Of a stretch of 64,000 nucleotides of DNA, positions 37,278-46,842 are shown piece after piece. The stretch is from an uncultured Bacteroidales bacterium (lineage in GTDB: Bacteria > Bacteroidota > Bacteroidia > Bacteroidales > Bacteroidaceae): the NCBI GenBank assembly GCA_902779315.1, contig CACZBC010000028.1, positions 24,471-88,470 of the forward strand, in the 5' to 3' direction. The notes beneath the pieces are model-generated. The model made no database searches, was not told the DNA's origin, and saw only the letters and a list, made by a program, of their open reading frames with translations. The translations under genes were made by a program, and so were the position numbers. Position 1 is the stretch's first letter; every line of letters begins with the position of its first letter.

Positions 37278-38489
37278 ATGAACAAAACATCCATTTTAGC
37301 GCTTGTTGTCGTTCCAATCCTTTTGGGTTCCTGTATCAAGGCAGAACAGGAGAATACCGAGTGCGACATCGAGACAGTGTCTCTCCATCTTGATACCCCG
37401 TCGGATTTCTTCTATCACGACTACGACACGATCCAAACTGTCATTTCGACTGACACGGATATCGTGTTTACAGTTCGCAGTTATGCCAGCGTGCAGCGCA
37501 TCCCCACCACTCTTCGAGTAACTGTTGGGGCAACTGTTTATGTTGTAGCGGAAGATGAAACGATTACGCCATTCCTGAATGGTTCGCTTGTGGATTACTC
37601 GAATGATAAGGTTCAGCGCTTTTTGGTCGTCTCCGAGAACAAGGTATGGAGTCGCAGATACTGTATCTCTGTAGTTCACGATGTGGCCAGCGAAGGCAAT
37701 CTTTCCATGAATTTCGAGAATTATTACCTTGACCCGTCGGGCAAATACTATATCTGGGAGGCTCCGGAAGTCTTTACTGATGGAACATGGAAGAATGGCA
37801 ATCCTGGTTTCAAGATCAGCAAATCTTCGGCAAAACCTTTGGATTACCCATCGACGCCAGTAGTTGGAGGCGGCCCTGACGGCAGTGATTGCCTCAAACT
37901 TGAGACGTGTGACACAGGTCCTTTTGGCAGGATAGCAAAGATGCTTATTGCTTCCGGAAGTATGTTCAACGGCGTCTTTGACGTAAGTAATGCTTTGAAG
38001 GATGCTCTGAAAGCGACACAATTCGGCACACCTTTTACTCATAAGCCTGTACTAATGCGTGTTTGGCTCCGTTACGAGCCAGGAGCCTCTTTCCAAGATC
38101 GCGAAGGAAACAAGGTGGAAGGTGTCATCGACGAGCCTGATGCTTATGTTGTTATGTATCGAAACGAAGATGCAGAAGGCAACAAGGTGCAGCTCGACGG
38201 AAACGATGTCCTGTCGAGTCCTTACATAGTTGGCTTGGGACGTCTTCCTCATCATTATAATGAAGATGGAAGCGACAAACTTTCCAACGATCCGATTCAC
38301 GGCGTAACAAACGAATGGCAGGAAGTGACGATTCCAGTTGAGTATCGTGCAGAACTGGATGCTGACGAGTTGGCCGACAAAGGCTACAGTCTCATAATCA
38401 GCTTTGCCAGCAGTTGGGGAGGCGCATATTTCAAGGGAGCCATTGGCAGCAAGCTCCTCATCGACAACGCACAACTATTTTGTGAATAA
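37278..38489 (+). CDS. PCMD-domain lipoprotein
   Basis: A 403-residue lipoprotein with lipobox LLGSC (C19). The C-terminal two-thirds match the putative carbohydrate metabolism (PCMD) domain (GKYYIWEAPEVFTDGTWKNGNPGF, SDCLKLETCDTGPFGRIAKM, GAIGSKLLIDNAQLF). The N-terminal part is Ig-like. Such proteins are found at the surface, often paired with an outer-membrane beta-barrel, as here (12-nt gap to the next gene). The ligand is unknown. Confidence 0.85.
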   Translation: MNKTSILALVVVPILLGSCIKAEQENTECDIETVSLHLDTPSDFFYHDYDTIQTVISTDTDIVFTVRSYASVQRIPTTLRVTVGATVYVVAEDETITPFLNGSLVDYSNDKVQRFLVVSENKVWSRRYCISVVHDVASEGNLSMNFENYYLDPSGKYYIWEAPEVFTDGTWKNGNPGFKISKSSAKPLDYPSTPVVGGGPDGSDCLKLETCDTGPFGRIAKMLIASGSMFNGVFDVSNALKDALKATQFGTPFTHKPVLMRVWLRYEPGASFQDREGNKVEGVIDEPDAYVVMYRNEDAEGNKVQLDGNDVLSSPYIVGLGRLPHHYNEDGSDKLSNDPIHGVTNEWQEVTIPVEYRAELDADELADKGYSLIISFASSWGGAYFKGAIGSKLLIDNAQLFCE

Positions 38490-38501
38490 AACATCAAAGA
38501 C

Positions 38502-39299
38502 ATGAAACGCATCATATATCTAACCATTTCACTCCTTTTCATTGCATTATCCGTACAAGCACAAGAGGAGAACTCTTTCGAGAAGTGGGGACCTACAACG
38601 GGTCTCAAAGGCGGAGGCTTCATCGCTCGCGTAGGTTATGTCATCGGCGGAACAACCCCTCTGCCCCTGCCAGCTGAGGTCAGAAAGATAAATGGCTTTA
38701 GTCCGAGAGGTGGAATAAGCCTCGGAATTGACGGATACAAGATGTTCACCAAGCGTTGGGGCGTGTCTGCAGGAGCTCATTTCTTCTGGGAAGGGTTCCA
38801 TACGGAAGCCGACGTCAAGAATTATTACGTGTGGCTTGAGCAAGAAGGGGAAATCACGAAAGGTTATTTCACAGGTACTAACATCACTAACACAGAGATG
38901 TGGGGCGTGACTTTGCCTTTGCTCGCAACTTTCCGAATGAGCCCAAGGTGGAACGTGAGTGCAGGTCCGTACCTCAGTCTCTACTTCCATCAGACCTTTG
39001 GCGGTGAGGTTTATGACAATGAAGACGGTGTGGGTTATCTTCGCGAAGACTCTCCTGTCGGCTCAAAGATATTGATGACCAGAGAGAATCCTACAACTTA
39101 TCCTGACGACTTCCCGGAAAAGATGCAACCTGTTGCCCTTGGTATAGAGATAGCGTTCGACTGGAAGGCGATGAAACATCTGAATGTCTTTGGCCTTCTC
39201 GACTGGGGTATGACTGACATTTGGGATCGCAACTTCGAGGCCATCACCTTTAAGATGTACCCTATCTACGCGACTCTTGGCGTAGCTTACCGTTATTAA
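38502..39299 (+). CDS. Outer-membrane beta-barrel protein
   Basis: A 265-residue protein with signal peptide (about 1-21, VQAQ) and amphipathic strands (WGVSAGAHFFWEGFHTEA, MWGVTLPLLATFRMS, WNVSAGPYLSLYFH) ending in an aromatic residue pair (LGVAYRY), the pattern of an 8- to 12-strand barrel of the OmpW/porT-like type in Bacteroidota. It is paired with the upstream PCMD lipoprotein; the function is unknown. Confidence 0.8.
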   Translation: MKRIIYLTISLLFIALSVQAQEENSFEKWGPTTGLKGGGFIARVGYVIGGTTPLPLPAEVRKINGFSPRGGISLGIDGYKMFTKRWGVSAGAHFFWEGFHTEADVKNYYVWLEQEGEITKGYFTGTNITNTEMWGVTLPLLATFRMSPRWNVSAGPYLSLYFHQTFGGEVYDNEDGVGYLREDSPVGSKILMTRENPTTYPDDFPEKMQPVALGIEIAFDWKAMKHLNVFGLLDWGMTDIWDRNFEAITFKMYPIYATLGVAYRY

Positions 39300-39342
39300 A
39301 AAGTTGGCTTCTCTGCCTGACTTAAAGAGGTAGGCTAGGGAT

Positions 39343-39428
39343 GATTGAAAACAACACACGTGACGATTGCAAACGTCACGTTAGTCGTTGGCGATTATCA
39401 CGTGTGACGTTTTCAATGTTAACGTGCC
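39343..39428. repeat. 22-bp-period degenerate tandem array D
   Basis: Units start at 39343, 39365, 39387 and 39409 (partial), each with GATTGC/GTTGGC/GTTTTC at the start and CACGTGTGAC-type ends. It occupies most of the gap between two convergent genes. Confidence 0.85.
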
Positions 39429-39463
39429 TAGTTTCTTTTGTTGACTTGTGTCGAGGGGAAATG

Positions 39464-40951
39464 TCAGTATTTCTTTACCGGATCACAAGTAAGGTCGACA
39501 CCTAACTTCTTGAATATCTTGCGGTCAACTTCCCCTAGCATAATGGTGGTGTGTGCTTGCAAACCGGCCAGGCTGGGCAGTTGAGCGAGGGCTCGGCGGC
39601 AGTTCTCGTCCTGACGGCTCAGTACACTTAGCGCGACAAGGACTTCGTCTGTATGCAGACGAGGGTTGTGTCCTCCCAAATATTCTATCTTTGTGCGTTG
39701 GATAGGCTCGATGAAGTCTTGCGAGATGAGTTTGAGGTCGTGGTCGATTCCTGCCAGGTGTTTGGTCGCGTTGAGCAATAGAGATGAGGCTGTACCAAGC
39801 AGAGGGGACGAAGCTGCCGTGATGATGGTGCCGTCTTCGAGTTCGATTGCAGACGAAGGGACACCCGATTCTTCCAAACGACGGCGTGCTTCGACGGTCA
39901 CTCGACGGTCGTCTGTGCTGATTTTGGCTTGCTTGAGCAGCAGAGATATCTTGTTGACTTCCGAATCGTTGCATGCTCCGTCGGCCATTTGGTTGAGGGC
40001 TGTGTAGTAGCGTCGGATGACTTCGTCCTTGCCTGCTTGCTGGCAAATCTCGTCGTCACAAATGCAGAAGCCCACCATATTCACGCCCATATCTGTCGGC
40101 GACTTGTAGGGACAAGTGCCATAGATGCCTTCGAAGAGGGTGTTGAGGACAGGGAATATCTCCACATCTCGGTTGTAGTTGATGGCGACTTTATTGTAGG
40201 CATCCATGTGGAAGGGGTCGATCATGTTGACATCACCCAAGTCGGCTGTTGCGGCTTCATAGGCTATGTTGACAGGATGCTTGAGCGGCAGGTTCCAGAC
40301 TGGGAAGGTTTCGAACTTCGCGTAACCTGCTTCGATGCCTCTTTTGCGCTCGGCATAGAGTTGACTCAGACAGACAGCCATCTTTCCGCTGCCAGGACCA
40401 GGAGCTGTCACGATGACGAGCGGTTGGGTTGTTTCCACGTAATCATTACGGCCGAAGCCTTCTTCGGAGTTTATGAGCGCCACATTGTTGGGATAACCCT
40501 CAATATTATAATGGTAATAGGCGCGTATTCCGAGGTGTTCCAAACGACGTCGATAGATGGCGGCACTGCTTTGTCCGTTGTAGTGAGTGATAACGACGCC
40601 ATTCACCATGAAACCTCTCTTCTGGAATTCAGAACGGAGGCGAAGCACATCTTCGTCATAGGTGATGCCCAAGTCTTGACGGACTTTGTTCTTCTCTATG
40701 TCGAGAGCACTGATGACAATCACAATCTCGGCACTGGAGCTTAGCTGCTGGAACATCCGCAACTTGCTGTCAGGTTGGAATCCGGGCAACACTCTGCTGG
40801 CATGATGGTCGTCGAAAAGTTTGCCTCCAAGCTCCAGATAAAGCTTTCCGGAGAACTGTGCGATACGCTCTTTGATGTGCTGCGACTGAATGGAAATGTA
40901 TTTGTCGTTATCGAACCCGTACTTCATCTTATTACCTATTTCATTGTTCAA
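39464..40951 (-). CDS. DUF1846 family protein
   Basis: A 495-residue cytosolic protein that matches the DUF1846 family along its length: SKLRMFQQLSSSAEIVIVISA, VVITHYNGQSSAAIYRRRLE, VTAPGPGSGKMAVCLSQLY (phosphate-binding-type loop), YGTCPYKSPTDMGVNMVGF. A possible nucleotide-binding role is suggested by the PGPGSGK loop, but no function is established. Promoter box TACCTTTG (minus strand) at 40956-40963. Confidence 0.9.
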   Translation of the reverse strand: MNNEIGNKMKYGFDNDKYISIQSQHIKERIAQFSGKLYLELGGKLFDDHHASRVLPGFQPDSKLRMFQQLSSSAEIVIVISALDIEKNKVRQDLGITYDEDVLRLRSEFQKRGFMVNGVVITHYNGQSSAAIYRRRLEHLGIRAYYHYNIEGYPNNVALINSEEGFGRNDYVETTQPLVIVTAPGPGSGKMAVCLSQLYAERKRGIEAGYAKFETFPVWNLPLKHPVNIAYEAATADLGDVNMIDPFHMDAYNKVAINYNRDVEIFPVLNTLFEGIYGTCPYKSPTDMGVNMVGFCICDDEICQQAGKDEVIRRYYTALNQMADGACNDSEVNKISLLLKQAKISTDDRRVTVEARRRLEESGVPSSAIELEDGTIITAASSPLLGTASSLLLNATKHLAGIDHDLKLISQDFIEPIQRTKIEYLGGHNPRLHTDEVLVALSVLSRQDENCRRALAQLPSLAGLQAHTTIMLGEVDRKIFKKLGVDLTCDPVKKY

Positions 40952-40955
40952 GTTG

Positions 40956-40963
40956 CAAAGGTA
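40956..40963 (-). promoter_or_regulatory. -7 promoter box of the DUF1846 gene
   Basis: TACCTTTG on the minus strand, 5 nt upstream of the start at 40951; the transcript has a very short leader. Confidence 0.65.
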
Positions 40964-41008
40964 CGAAAAAAAGTTCGGATTTTATCGTTCAGAGTTCAGA
41001 GTTTTTTG

Positions 41009-41016
41009 TAATTTTG
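41009..41016 (+). promoter_or_regulatory. -7 promoter box of the HD hydrolase gene
   Basis: TAATTTTG ends 7 nt before the ATG at 41024, so initiation at the usual distance would give an almost leaderless mRNA unless the in-frame ATG at 41036 is used. Confidence 0.6.
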
Positions 41017-41023
41017 TGCGAAA

Positions 41024-41569
41024 ATGCGAGAGATTATGGTAAATGAGTTGATTCATAAGTATTGCCAGGGCAACGAGCCGTTGGAACAGATACTGCTTCA
41101 TCATAGTACGGATGTAGCTCGTCGTGCGCTGAAAATAGCTAAGGCACATCCTGAACTGAAGGCAGACGAAACGCTTCTTTGGGAAGCGGCCATGCTCCAC
41201 GATATCGGCATAGTTCGCGTCGATGCGCCTTCCATATATTGCTATGGATCAGAGCCTTATATTCGTCACGGCATTCTTGGTGCAGAGATTCTCCGAGGCG
41301 AAGGACTTCCCCTGCATGCCCGAATAGCGGAACGGCACACGGGAACCGGACTCACGGCCTTCGAGATAGAACGCCAGAACCTGCCTCTCCCTCATCAGGA
41401 CTTCACGCCGGAAAGCATCGAAGAGCAAATCATCTGCTATGCCGACAAGTTTTATTCCAAAACCCGACTCGACATAGAGAAGACTCCGGAGCAGGCAATC
41501 CGCAGTTTAGAGAAGTTCGGCATCGACGGAATTGCCGTTTTTAAGGCTTGGATGGCACGCTTTGAGTGA
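41024..41569 (+). CDS. HD-domain phosphohydrolase
   Basis: A 181-residue metal-dependent hydrolase: the HD pair in AAMLHDIGIVR (residues 56-66), upstream H27 and later H/E residues (LHARIAERHTGTG) and D (CYADKFYSK). Related small HD proteins are annotated as nucleotidases or phosphohydrolases. M5 (41036) is an equally plausible start because the promoter box is so close to the first ATG. It is upstream of the LptD-like gene, with a separate promoter between. Confidence 0.85.
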   Translation: MREIMVNELIHKYCQGNEPLEQILLHHSTDVARRALKIAKAHPELKADETLLWEAAMLHDIGIVRVDAPSIYCYGSEPYIRHGILGAEILRGEGLPLHARIAERHTGTGLTAFEIERQNLPLPHQDFTPESIEEQIICYADKFYSKTRLDIEKTPEQAIRSLEKFGIDGIAVFKAWMARFE

Positions 41570-41619
41570 AAAAATCATAATAATAAAAGGAAAAGACACG
41601 AAGTGTCAGAAAATAGTCT

Positions 41620-41627
41620 TACCTTTG
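41620..41627 (+). promoter_or_regulatory. -7 promoter box of the lptD-like gene
   Basis: TACCTTTG. A small hairpin (GACACGAAGTGTC, 41595-41607) lies 12 nt upstream and could be an operator or the upstream gene's end hairpin. Confidence 0.55.
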
Positions 41628-41651
41628 CAAATTGCAATAACTATATAGCGT

Positions 41652-44429
41652 TTGAAGGCAAGGTTATTATCGATACTGACGGCATGCTACGTTTTGGCAG
41701 CATTGGCGGCAAGTCCTTCAGGAAGGGTTCCCTTCTTGAAGAGCGACACCGATTCGCTGCGGGGGGACAGTATCCCCTTGCGTGCCTATACCATCTTGCC
41801 TGACACTTTGGAGCAAGACACAGTGCCTGTCGATACGACTCCCAAGAGCAAGAATGCCCTCGATATGCCCGTAAACTATTCGGCAGAAGACTCCATTACG
41901 TTCGATTACCTCAATTCGCGAGCCCATCTCTATGGCGCCAGTAAGGTCAAATACCAGAATCTCGAGCTCGAGGCAGACATTATAAATATTTCCATCGACA
42001 GCAGTTTGGTGCATGCCATCAGTCGAACAGACTCTTTGGGGAACGTCACGGGCAAGCCTATCTTCCGCCAAGGCACAGATGAATACGAGCCTGACAGCAT
42101 CAGCTACAACTTCAAGTCGCGCAAAGCCTATATCTCCAATGTCTATACTCAGCAGGGAGAAGGATACATGAAGAGTTTGGATGCCAAGCGGGACAGCAGC
42201 GGAACGATGTATGTGAAGAAGGCGTTCTATTCGACCTGCGATGCCGAACATCCTCATTTCTACTTGAATATGACGCGAGCCAAAGTGCGTCCAGGCAAGG
42301 ATGTCGTCTTCGGACCGACCTATCTGGTAGTGTGCGATGTGCCTTTGCCTTTGGCTATTCCCTACGGATTCTTCCCCTTCAAGAGCAAGTACAGCAGCGG
42401 TTTCATCATGCCCAGCTATGGTGATGAGACAACGCGAGGTTTCTACTTGCGCGAAGGAGGCTATTATTTTGCCTTCAACGACTTTGTTGATGCCAAGATT
42501 CTGGGTGATATCTATACGAAAGGTTCGTGGGCCTTGTCTGCACAGTCCACTTATAAAAAGCGATATCGATACAGCGGAAATCTCTACCTAAGCTACCAGC
42601 ACACTCAATCAGGCGAGAAGAATATGCCTGACTTCTCTGTCTCGAAAAGCTTCAAGGTAGCCTGGACTCACCGACAAGACCCGAAAGCCAACCCGACACA
42701 GAGTTTCTCGGCGAGCGTGAACTTCGCGACAAGCAGTTACGAGCGCAACAATCTCGTCAGCATGTACAATCCTGAAAGCTATACGCAAAGTGTCAGGACG
42801 AGCAGTATCAGCTACAGTAAGACCTTCCCCAATATCGGTTTGACGCTGAGCGGCAATTTCAACCTTGCGCAGCAGGTACAGGATAGCAGCCTTTCTGTCA
42901 CGTTGCCCAACATGACTATCCAGCTCAACCGCTTCTATCCCTTCAAGCGCAAGAAGATGGTAGGCAAGGAGCGTTGGTACGAGAAGATAAGCATGAGCTA
43001 TACGGGAACACTCACAAACAGTATCAACACCAAGGAGAACCTGCTCTTCAAGAGCAGTCTCATCAAGGACTGGCGCAATGGTATGCGTCATCAGATACCG
43101 ATTAACGCCACTTTCCCACTCTTCAATTACATCAACATCACGCCTGGTTTCACCTTTACTGACCGTATGTATTCGAAGAAGGTCATGCAGTCGTGGGACG
43201 AGGAGAACAGAAGAGTGCAGCGAGACACCATTTATGGTTTCTACAATGTCTACAACTTCTCGCTGGGTTTGACTGCCAACACGAAACTTTACGGCATGTA
43301 TACTCCGATGCCTTGGTTTGGCGGAAAGAAGATAAAGGCCATCCGACACATGATGACTCCCTCGGTGACCTTCAACTATGCACCTGATTTCAGCACTCCC
43401 AACTGGGGCTTCTACGACACATATATCCGTACAGATGCGAATGGCAATGTCTCGACGGTGAGCTATTCGCCGTTCGCCGGTTCTGCTTATGGTACGGCTC
43501 CCAGCACGATGCAGGGTAGTGTTCAGTTCGACATTTCAAATAATCTTGAGATGAAATGGCGTACTGCTCGCGACTCGACGGGTGAGAAGAAGATCAGCCT
43601 CATTGATGAACTGGGCTTGTCTATGGGTTATAATATGGCCGCGAAGAAGAAGCCTTGGAGCGATTTGAACATGCGTATCCGCTTGAAACTAACGAAGTCT
43701 TACACCTTCTCGATGAATGCGCAGTTCGCCACATATGCCTACGAGTTCGACAAGAACGGCAATGTCTTTGTGGGCGACCACACTGAATATGGCCGAGGAC
43801 GCTTTGGCCGCTTCCAAAGCATGTCGCAGAATCTTCACTACACCTTCAACAACCAGACTCTCAAGAAGTTGCTTGGCATAAGGGATAAACTGACAAATCG
43901 CTATTCGAGCAGTGGCAAAGAGGACGATGAAGAAGACGAGTACGACGAGGATGAAGTGGATCCCACCATGCAAAACGTCGATCCTGACCGCAAGAAGGGT
44001 AGGGAGGCTGCAAAGAGGGACAAGCCGAGCGAGGTTGACGAGGACGGCTACTTGAAGTTCCAGATTCCCTGGAGCCTTACGGTCAGCTATAGTGTCTCGA
44101 TGCGAGAAAACACTGCGGCGAAGATCAACCCCAAGCGAATGCGCTATCCCTACAGGTTCAATCAAACGCTCAACTTCTCCGGAAATGTCAGCATTGCTGA
44201 GGGTTGGAATGTCAATTTCTCGTCAGGTTATGACTTTAACTACAAGAAGTTGAGTATGACGGTCGTTTCTTTGGCTCGAGACCTCCATTGCTTCTCGATG
44301 TCGTGCAGTATGGTCATCACGCCCTACACCAGCTTCAACTTCCTCTTTGCCTGCAAGGCCGGCACGTTGGCAGACGCCCTCCGATGGAAGAAACAAAGCT
44401 CCTACAGCAGTAACGTAGAGTGGTATTGA
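41652..44429 (+). CDS. lptD: LptD-like LPS assembly outer-membrane protein
   Basis: A 925-residue protein that starts at TTG, the only start that keeps the signal peptide (LLSILTACYVLAALAASPSG); no ATG is available in frame upstream of it. The N-terminal OstA/LptA-like part (residues about 75-215: ALDMPVNYSAEDSITFDY, GASKVKYQNLELEADIINIS) precedes a long beta barrel (YGFFPFKSKYSSGFIMPSYG, many aromatic strands). An acidic stretch (EDDEEDEYDEDEVDP, about residues 756-770) lies in a loop. It would place LPS in the outer leaflet with LptE. Confidence 0.9.
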   Translation: MKARLLSILTACYVLAALAASPSGRVPFLKSDTDSLRGDSIPLRAYTILPDTLEQDTVPVDTTPKSKNALDMPVNYSAEDSITFDYLNSRAHLYGASKVKYQNLELEADIINISIDSSLVHAISRTDSLGNVTGKPIFRQGTDEYEPDSISYNFKSRKAYISNVYTQQGEGYMKSLDAKRDSSGTMYVKKAFYSTCDAEHPHFYLNMTRAKVRPGKDVVFGPTYLVVCDVPLPLAIPYGFFPFKSKYSSGFIMPSYGDETTRGFYLREGGYYFAFNDFVDAKILGDIYTKGSWALSAQSTYKKRYRYSGNLYLSYQHTQSGEKNMPDFSVSKSFKVAWTHRQDPKANPTQSFSASVNFATSSYERNNLVSMYNPESYTQSVRTSSISYSKTFPNIGLTLSGNFNLAQQVQDSSLSVTLPNMTIQLNRFYPFKRKKMVGKERWYEKISMSYTGTLTNSINTKENLLFKSSLIKDWRNGMRHQIPINATFPLFNYINITPGFTFTDRMYSKKVMQSWDEENRRVQRDTIYGFYNVYNFSLGLTANTKLYGMYTPMPWFGGKKIKAIRHMMTPSVTFNYAPDFSTPNWGFYDTYIRTDANGNVSTVSYSPFAGSAYGTAPSTMQGSVQFDISNNLEMKWRTARDSTGEKKISLIDELGLSMGYNMAAKKKPWSDLNMRIRLKLTKSYTFSMNAQFATYAYEFDKNGNVFVGDHTEYGRGRFGRFQSMSQNLHYTFNNQTLKKLLGIRDKLTNRYSSSGKEDDEEDEYDEDEVDPTMQNVDPDRKKGREAAKRDKPSEVDEDGYLKFQIPWSLTVSYSVSMRENTAAKINPKRMRYPYRFNQTLNFSGNVSIAEGWNVNFSSGYDFNYKKLSMTVVSLARDLHCFSMSCSMVITPYTSFNFLFACKAGTLADALRWKKQSSYSSNVEWY

Positions 44430-44520
44430 AGCATTTCTCACAGGTCTTTTATTTTGCTGCGAAGCCCAGTATCCATCGGCATTTCACGAGATTCTGTCCC
44501 AGTCCGTTTCCACCAATTCT

Positions 44521-44665
44521 GTTGCAGTGTTGCAGTTGTTGCAGTTGAAAATAACCCATACACAATGTCAAAAAGAAATTCTATATTTATATTAATATAA
44601 ATATAGAGCATAAAAATGGATGTGTGTAACCCTAAAATGAACTGCAACAACTGCAACACTGCAAC
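44521..44665. repeat. 145-bp concentric inverted repeat
   Basis: The outer arms of 26 bp (44521-44546 and 44640-44665, beginning GTTGCAGTGTTGCAG) are perfect reverse complements. The inner 28-bp palindrome (44580-44607, TCTATATTTATA...TATAAATATAGA) has the same centre (44593). The spacers between arms and core are partly complementary. It sits in the 377-bp gap between convergent genes, together with array E. Confidence 0.9.
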
Positions 44666-44709
44666 AAAACAACCTGATGTGCCGCCGATCACCCAAAACA
44701 TACAGGAAC

Positions 44710-44806
44710 GTTTGCAAACGTATAGTGTTATGATGGCAAACGTATAGTGCGACGATTGCGATTTACTAGTGTGACGTTTGCGATTTAACAGTGTGACGTT
44801 TTCAGG
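44710..44806. repeat. 22-bp-period degenerate tandem array E
   Basis: Units start at 44710, 44732, 44754 and 44776, with a partial one to 44806. Unit types: GTTTGCAAACGTATAGTG, GATGGCAAACGTATAGTG, GATTGCGATTTACTAGTG, GTTTGCGATTTAACAGTG. The last base is next to the engB stop codon (44807). Confidence 0.9.
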
Positions 44807-45400
44807 TTACCCCTGAATGATTGCCTCGATATACGAGAGGACTTCCTCTTTCCCTTGTTTCGTCTCACTACTTGTGATGAAGTGCGGCGGCAGTTCTTCC
44901 CATTGTTTGGAGAGTTCGGAAAGGTAGTGCTTGATGTTTGCGGCCAGTTTCCCCTTCGACAGCTTGTCGGCTTTCGTGAAGACGATACTGAAGGGAATGC
45001 CGTTCTCGCCCAGCCATTCGATGAACTCCATATCGATACGTTGGGGTTCATGACGCGCGTCGATGAGCAGGAAAAGGTTCATCATCTGTTCCCGACGCAG
45101 GATGTAGCCCGTTATCATCCGTTGCAGCTCGTCCCTTTGCTGCTGTCCCCGCTTGGCATAACCATAACCGGGAAGGTCCACGAGATACCACTCTTTATTA
45201 ATAAGGAAGTGGTTGATGAGGATGGTTTTGCCGGGTGTGGCAGATGTTTTGGCCAGACCCGCTCTGCCTGTCAGCATATTGATGAGGCTGGACTTGCCCA
45301 CATTGCTTCGTCCTATAAAAGCGAATTCCGGCAATTCTCCCTGGGGACATTGGTCCACACGGGCACTGCTGATGACGTATTCGGCCGATTTGATGAGCAT
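44807..45400 (-). CDS. engB: Ribosome biogenesis GTP-binding protein EngB
   Basis: A 197-residue GTPase (YihA/YsxC family). G1 loop GRSNVGKSS (residues 30-38), switch region TPGKT (54-58), G3 DLPGYG (about 74-79), G4 TKADK (about 140-144) and G5 near TSSETKQG. It is needed for large ribosomal subunit assembly. The stop codon abuts the 22-bp array. It lies 20 nt after the DUF3078 stop on the same strand. Confidence 0.95.
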   Translation of the reverse strand: MLIKSAEYVISSARVDQCPQGELPEFAFIGRSNVGKSSLINMLTGRAGLAKTSATPGKTILINHFLINKEWYLVDLPGYGYAKRGQQQRDELQRMITGYILRREQMMNLFLLIDARHEPQRIDMEFIEWLGENGIPFSIVFTKADKLSKGKLAANIKHYLSELSKQWEELPPHFITSSETKQGKEEVLSYIEAIIQG

Positions 45401-45420
45401 GGGTGGAATGGGTAATTGCC

Positions 45421-46737
45421 TTAGAAATTGTAGGTTAAGCCCAGACTTAGCAGCTCCTTGAACATCAGGTAGGTGCCGTCGTGCTTTTCTCCTGAACGGT
45501 ATTTGGGGTTGCTGTTATCGAAGCGGGGATAGAGATGAAGGTTCGCGGTAATGAGTTTGGTGACCGTGAAGTTGATGTTGTTCTCCCATTCCCAGATGTG
45601 ATAGTCAAAGTTGCTGAACCAATACATGCGGTTGTTCCAGACGATTTGCTTGCATATCTGCCACTTCGTGCTGAGCGTTATGTTGGGACCAAACGTGGTT
45701 TTCTGGTTCTTCCCCTCTGCTATGCCGAAATTCTTGACGAGTTCATCATCGTTGACATACAGGATCTTCATGGCAAGGGGGGCTATGTTGAGCTGGCCCG
45801 TGAACTGCTGCTTCTTACCCCATCTGATTTCGTATTTCATACTGGGGGCAACCGTAATTTCCAAAGGAGAGAGGCATTTCGAGGTGACAATATCGGTGTT
45901 CCTCTGGTAGTTGGGTGCAATCTGAGTCTGCAAGATGACCAAAAGAGAGTAGTACCAGTTCTTCCAAGCCTTGTAGCCGGCATTGCCGGTATAGCGAAGC
46001 AAGTTGTGGCTTGGACGGAAAGTACGGTTTTGGTCTGTTTCTGTTGTCTGGAAACCCAGTTGGGCATCCAGTGTGTTTTCCCAAGTTATCTTGCGTTGGT
46101 CGTTGTAGTTGGCGCGCAATGTGAGGTCGAAATTGCCAACCCAGTTAGTCTCACCGCCTTTGTACCAGTTGTCCGAGACATAGTTCTGGGCGAATTGCAA
46201 CGAGGTGGTGCCTGAGAATTTCCAGAAGTTTGGACGACGGGTGATGACCTCTATCGCTTCGTCCACTTGTGGGGCAAGTGTGGCGGAAGCAACCTTGTCG
46301 GCCAGTTTGTCGGAGGTCTGCAGTCTGTCATTAATGTCGCTTCGGATGGCAGCCTGTCCCAAAATGTCGCTTTCTGTGTATGTAACGAGTTGAGGTGCCC
46401 CGGCATAAAGCGAAGACAGCATCTTTCGGGCAGCGAAGAGGCGTTGTAACTGAGTGTCAGAGACGGATGTGTCCGTCTGACTCAGCATTTGATGTAACGA
46501 GGAACCATACAGGGCGGGCTTCGAAAGGAGCTGATAGTAATAGGCATTCGGTGTGGAAGCTGTCGCGGAAACATTCAGCGAGTCGCGTTCCTTAGCCAAA
46601 GTTTCGAGGGCTTTCATGTAGTTCCTCAGCAAAAGAGAGGAGTCGGCAAGAGCTTCTGTTTCGTCCTTCGAGTTTGCGGCATAGCTGGTTCCCAATGCCA
46701 TCAAACAGATAGTGAATAGTATTGTAAGTCGCTTCAT
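45421..46737 (-). CDS. DUF3078 outer-membrane-associated protein
   Basis: A 438-residue secreted protein with signal peptide [20 protein letters not shown]. After an N-terminal helical region the C-terminal part is rich in beta strands ([62 protein letters not shown]), the DUF3078 pattern in Bacteroidota. Probably a barrel; the function is unknown. Confidence 0.88.
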   Translation of the reverse strand: MKRLTILFTICLMALGTSYAANSKDETEALADSSLLLRNYMKALETLAKERDSLNVSATASTPNAYYYQLLSKPALYGSSLHQMLSQTDTSVSDTQLQRLFAARKMLSSLYAGAPQLVTYTESDILGQAAIRSDINDRLQTSDKLADKVASATLAPQVDEAIEVITRRPNFWKFSGTTSLQFAQNYVSDNWYKGGETNWVGNFDLTLRANYNDQRKITWENTLDAQLGFQTTETDQNRTFRPSHNLLRYTGNAGYKAWKNWYYSLLVILQTQIAPNYQRNTDIVTSKCLSPLEITVAPSMKYEIRWGKKQQFTGQLNIAPLAMKILYVNDDELVKNFGIAEGKNQKTTFGPNITLSTKWQICKQIVWNNRMYWFSNFDYHIWEWENNINFTVTKLITANLHLYPRFDNSNPKYRSGEKHDGTYLMFKELLSLGLTYNF

Positions 46738-46753
46738 TTGTTCTAATTTTGTG

Positions 46754-46761
46754 CAAAGATA
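46754..46761 (-). promoter_or_regulatory. -7 promoter box of the DUF3078-engB operon
   Basis: TATCTTTG on the minus strand, 17 nt before the DUF3078 gene start (46737). Confidence 0.65.
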
Positions 46762-46804
46762 CGAATAAAAGAAGAATTAATCGTGAAGAATGAAGATTTT
46801 TTTG

Positions 46805-46812
46805 TACTTTTG
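46805..46812 (+). promoter_or_regulatory. -7 promoter box of yidC
   Basis: TACTTTTG, 30 nt before the ATG at 46843, divergent from the DUF3078 promoter. Confidence 0.65.
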
Positions 46813-46842
46813 TACGCCTAAATCATTAAACACCTAACCTAT

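Noticed and set aside
39464-40951. Long antisense ORFs on the opposite strand of real genes (for example over 39929-40744, 10552-11778 and 21714-23366)
   Set aside because: They show no domain or signal and mirror strongly coding minus-strand genes.
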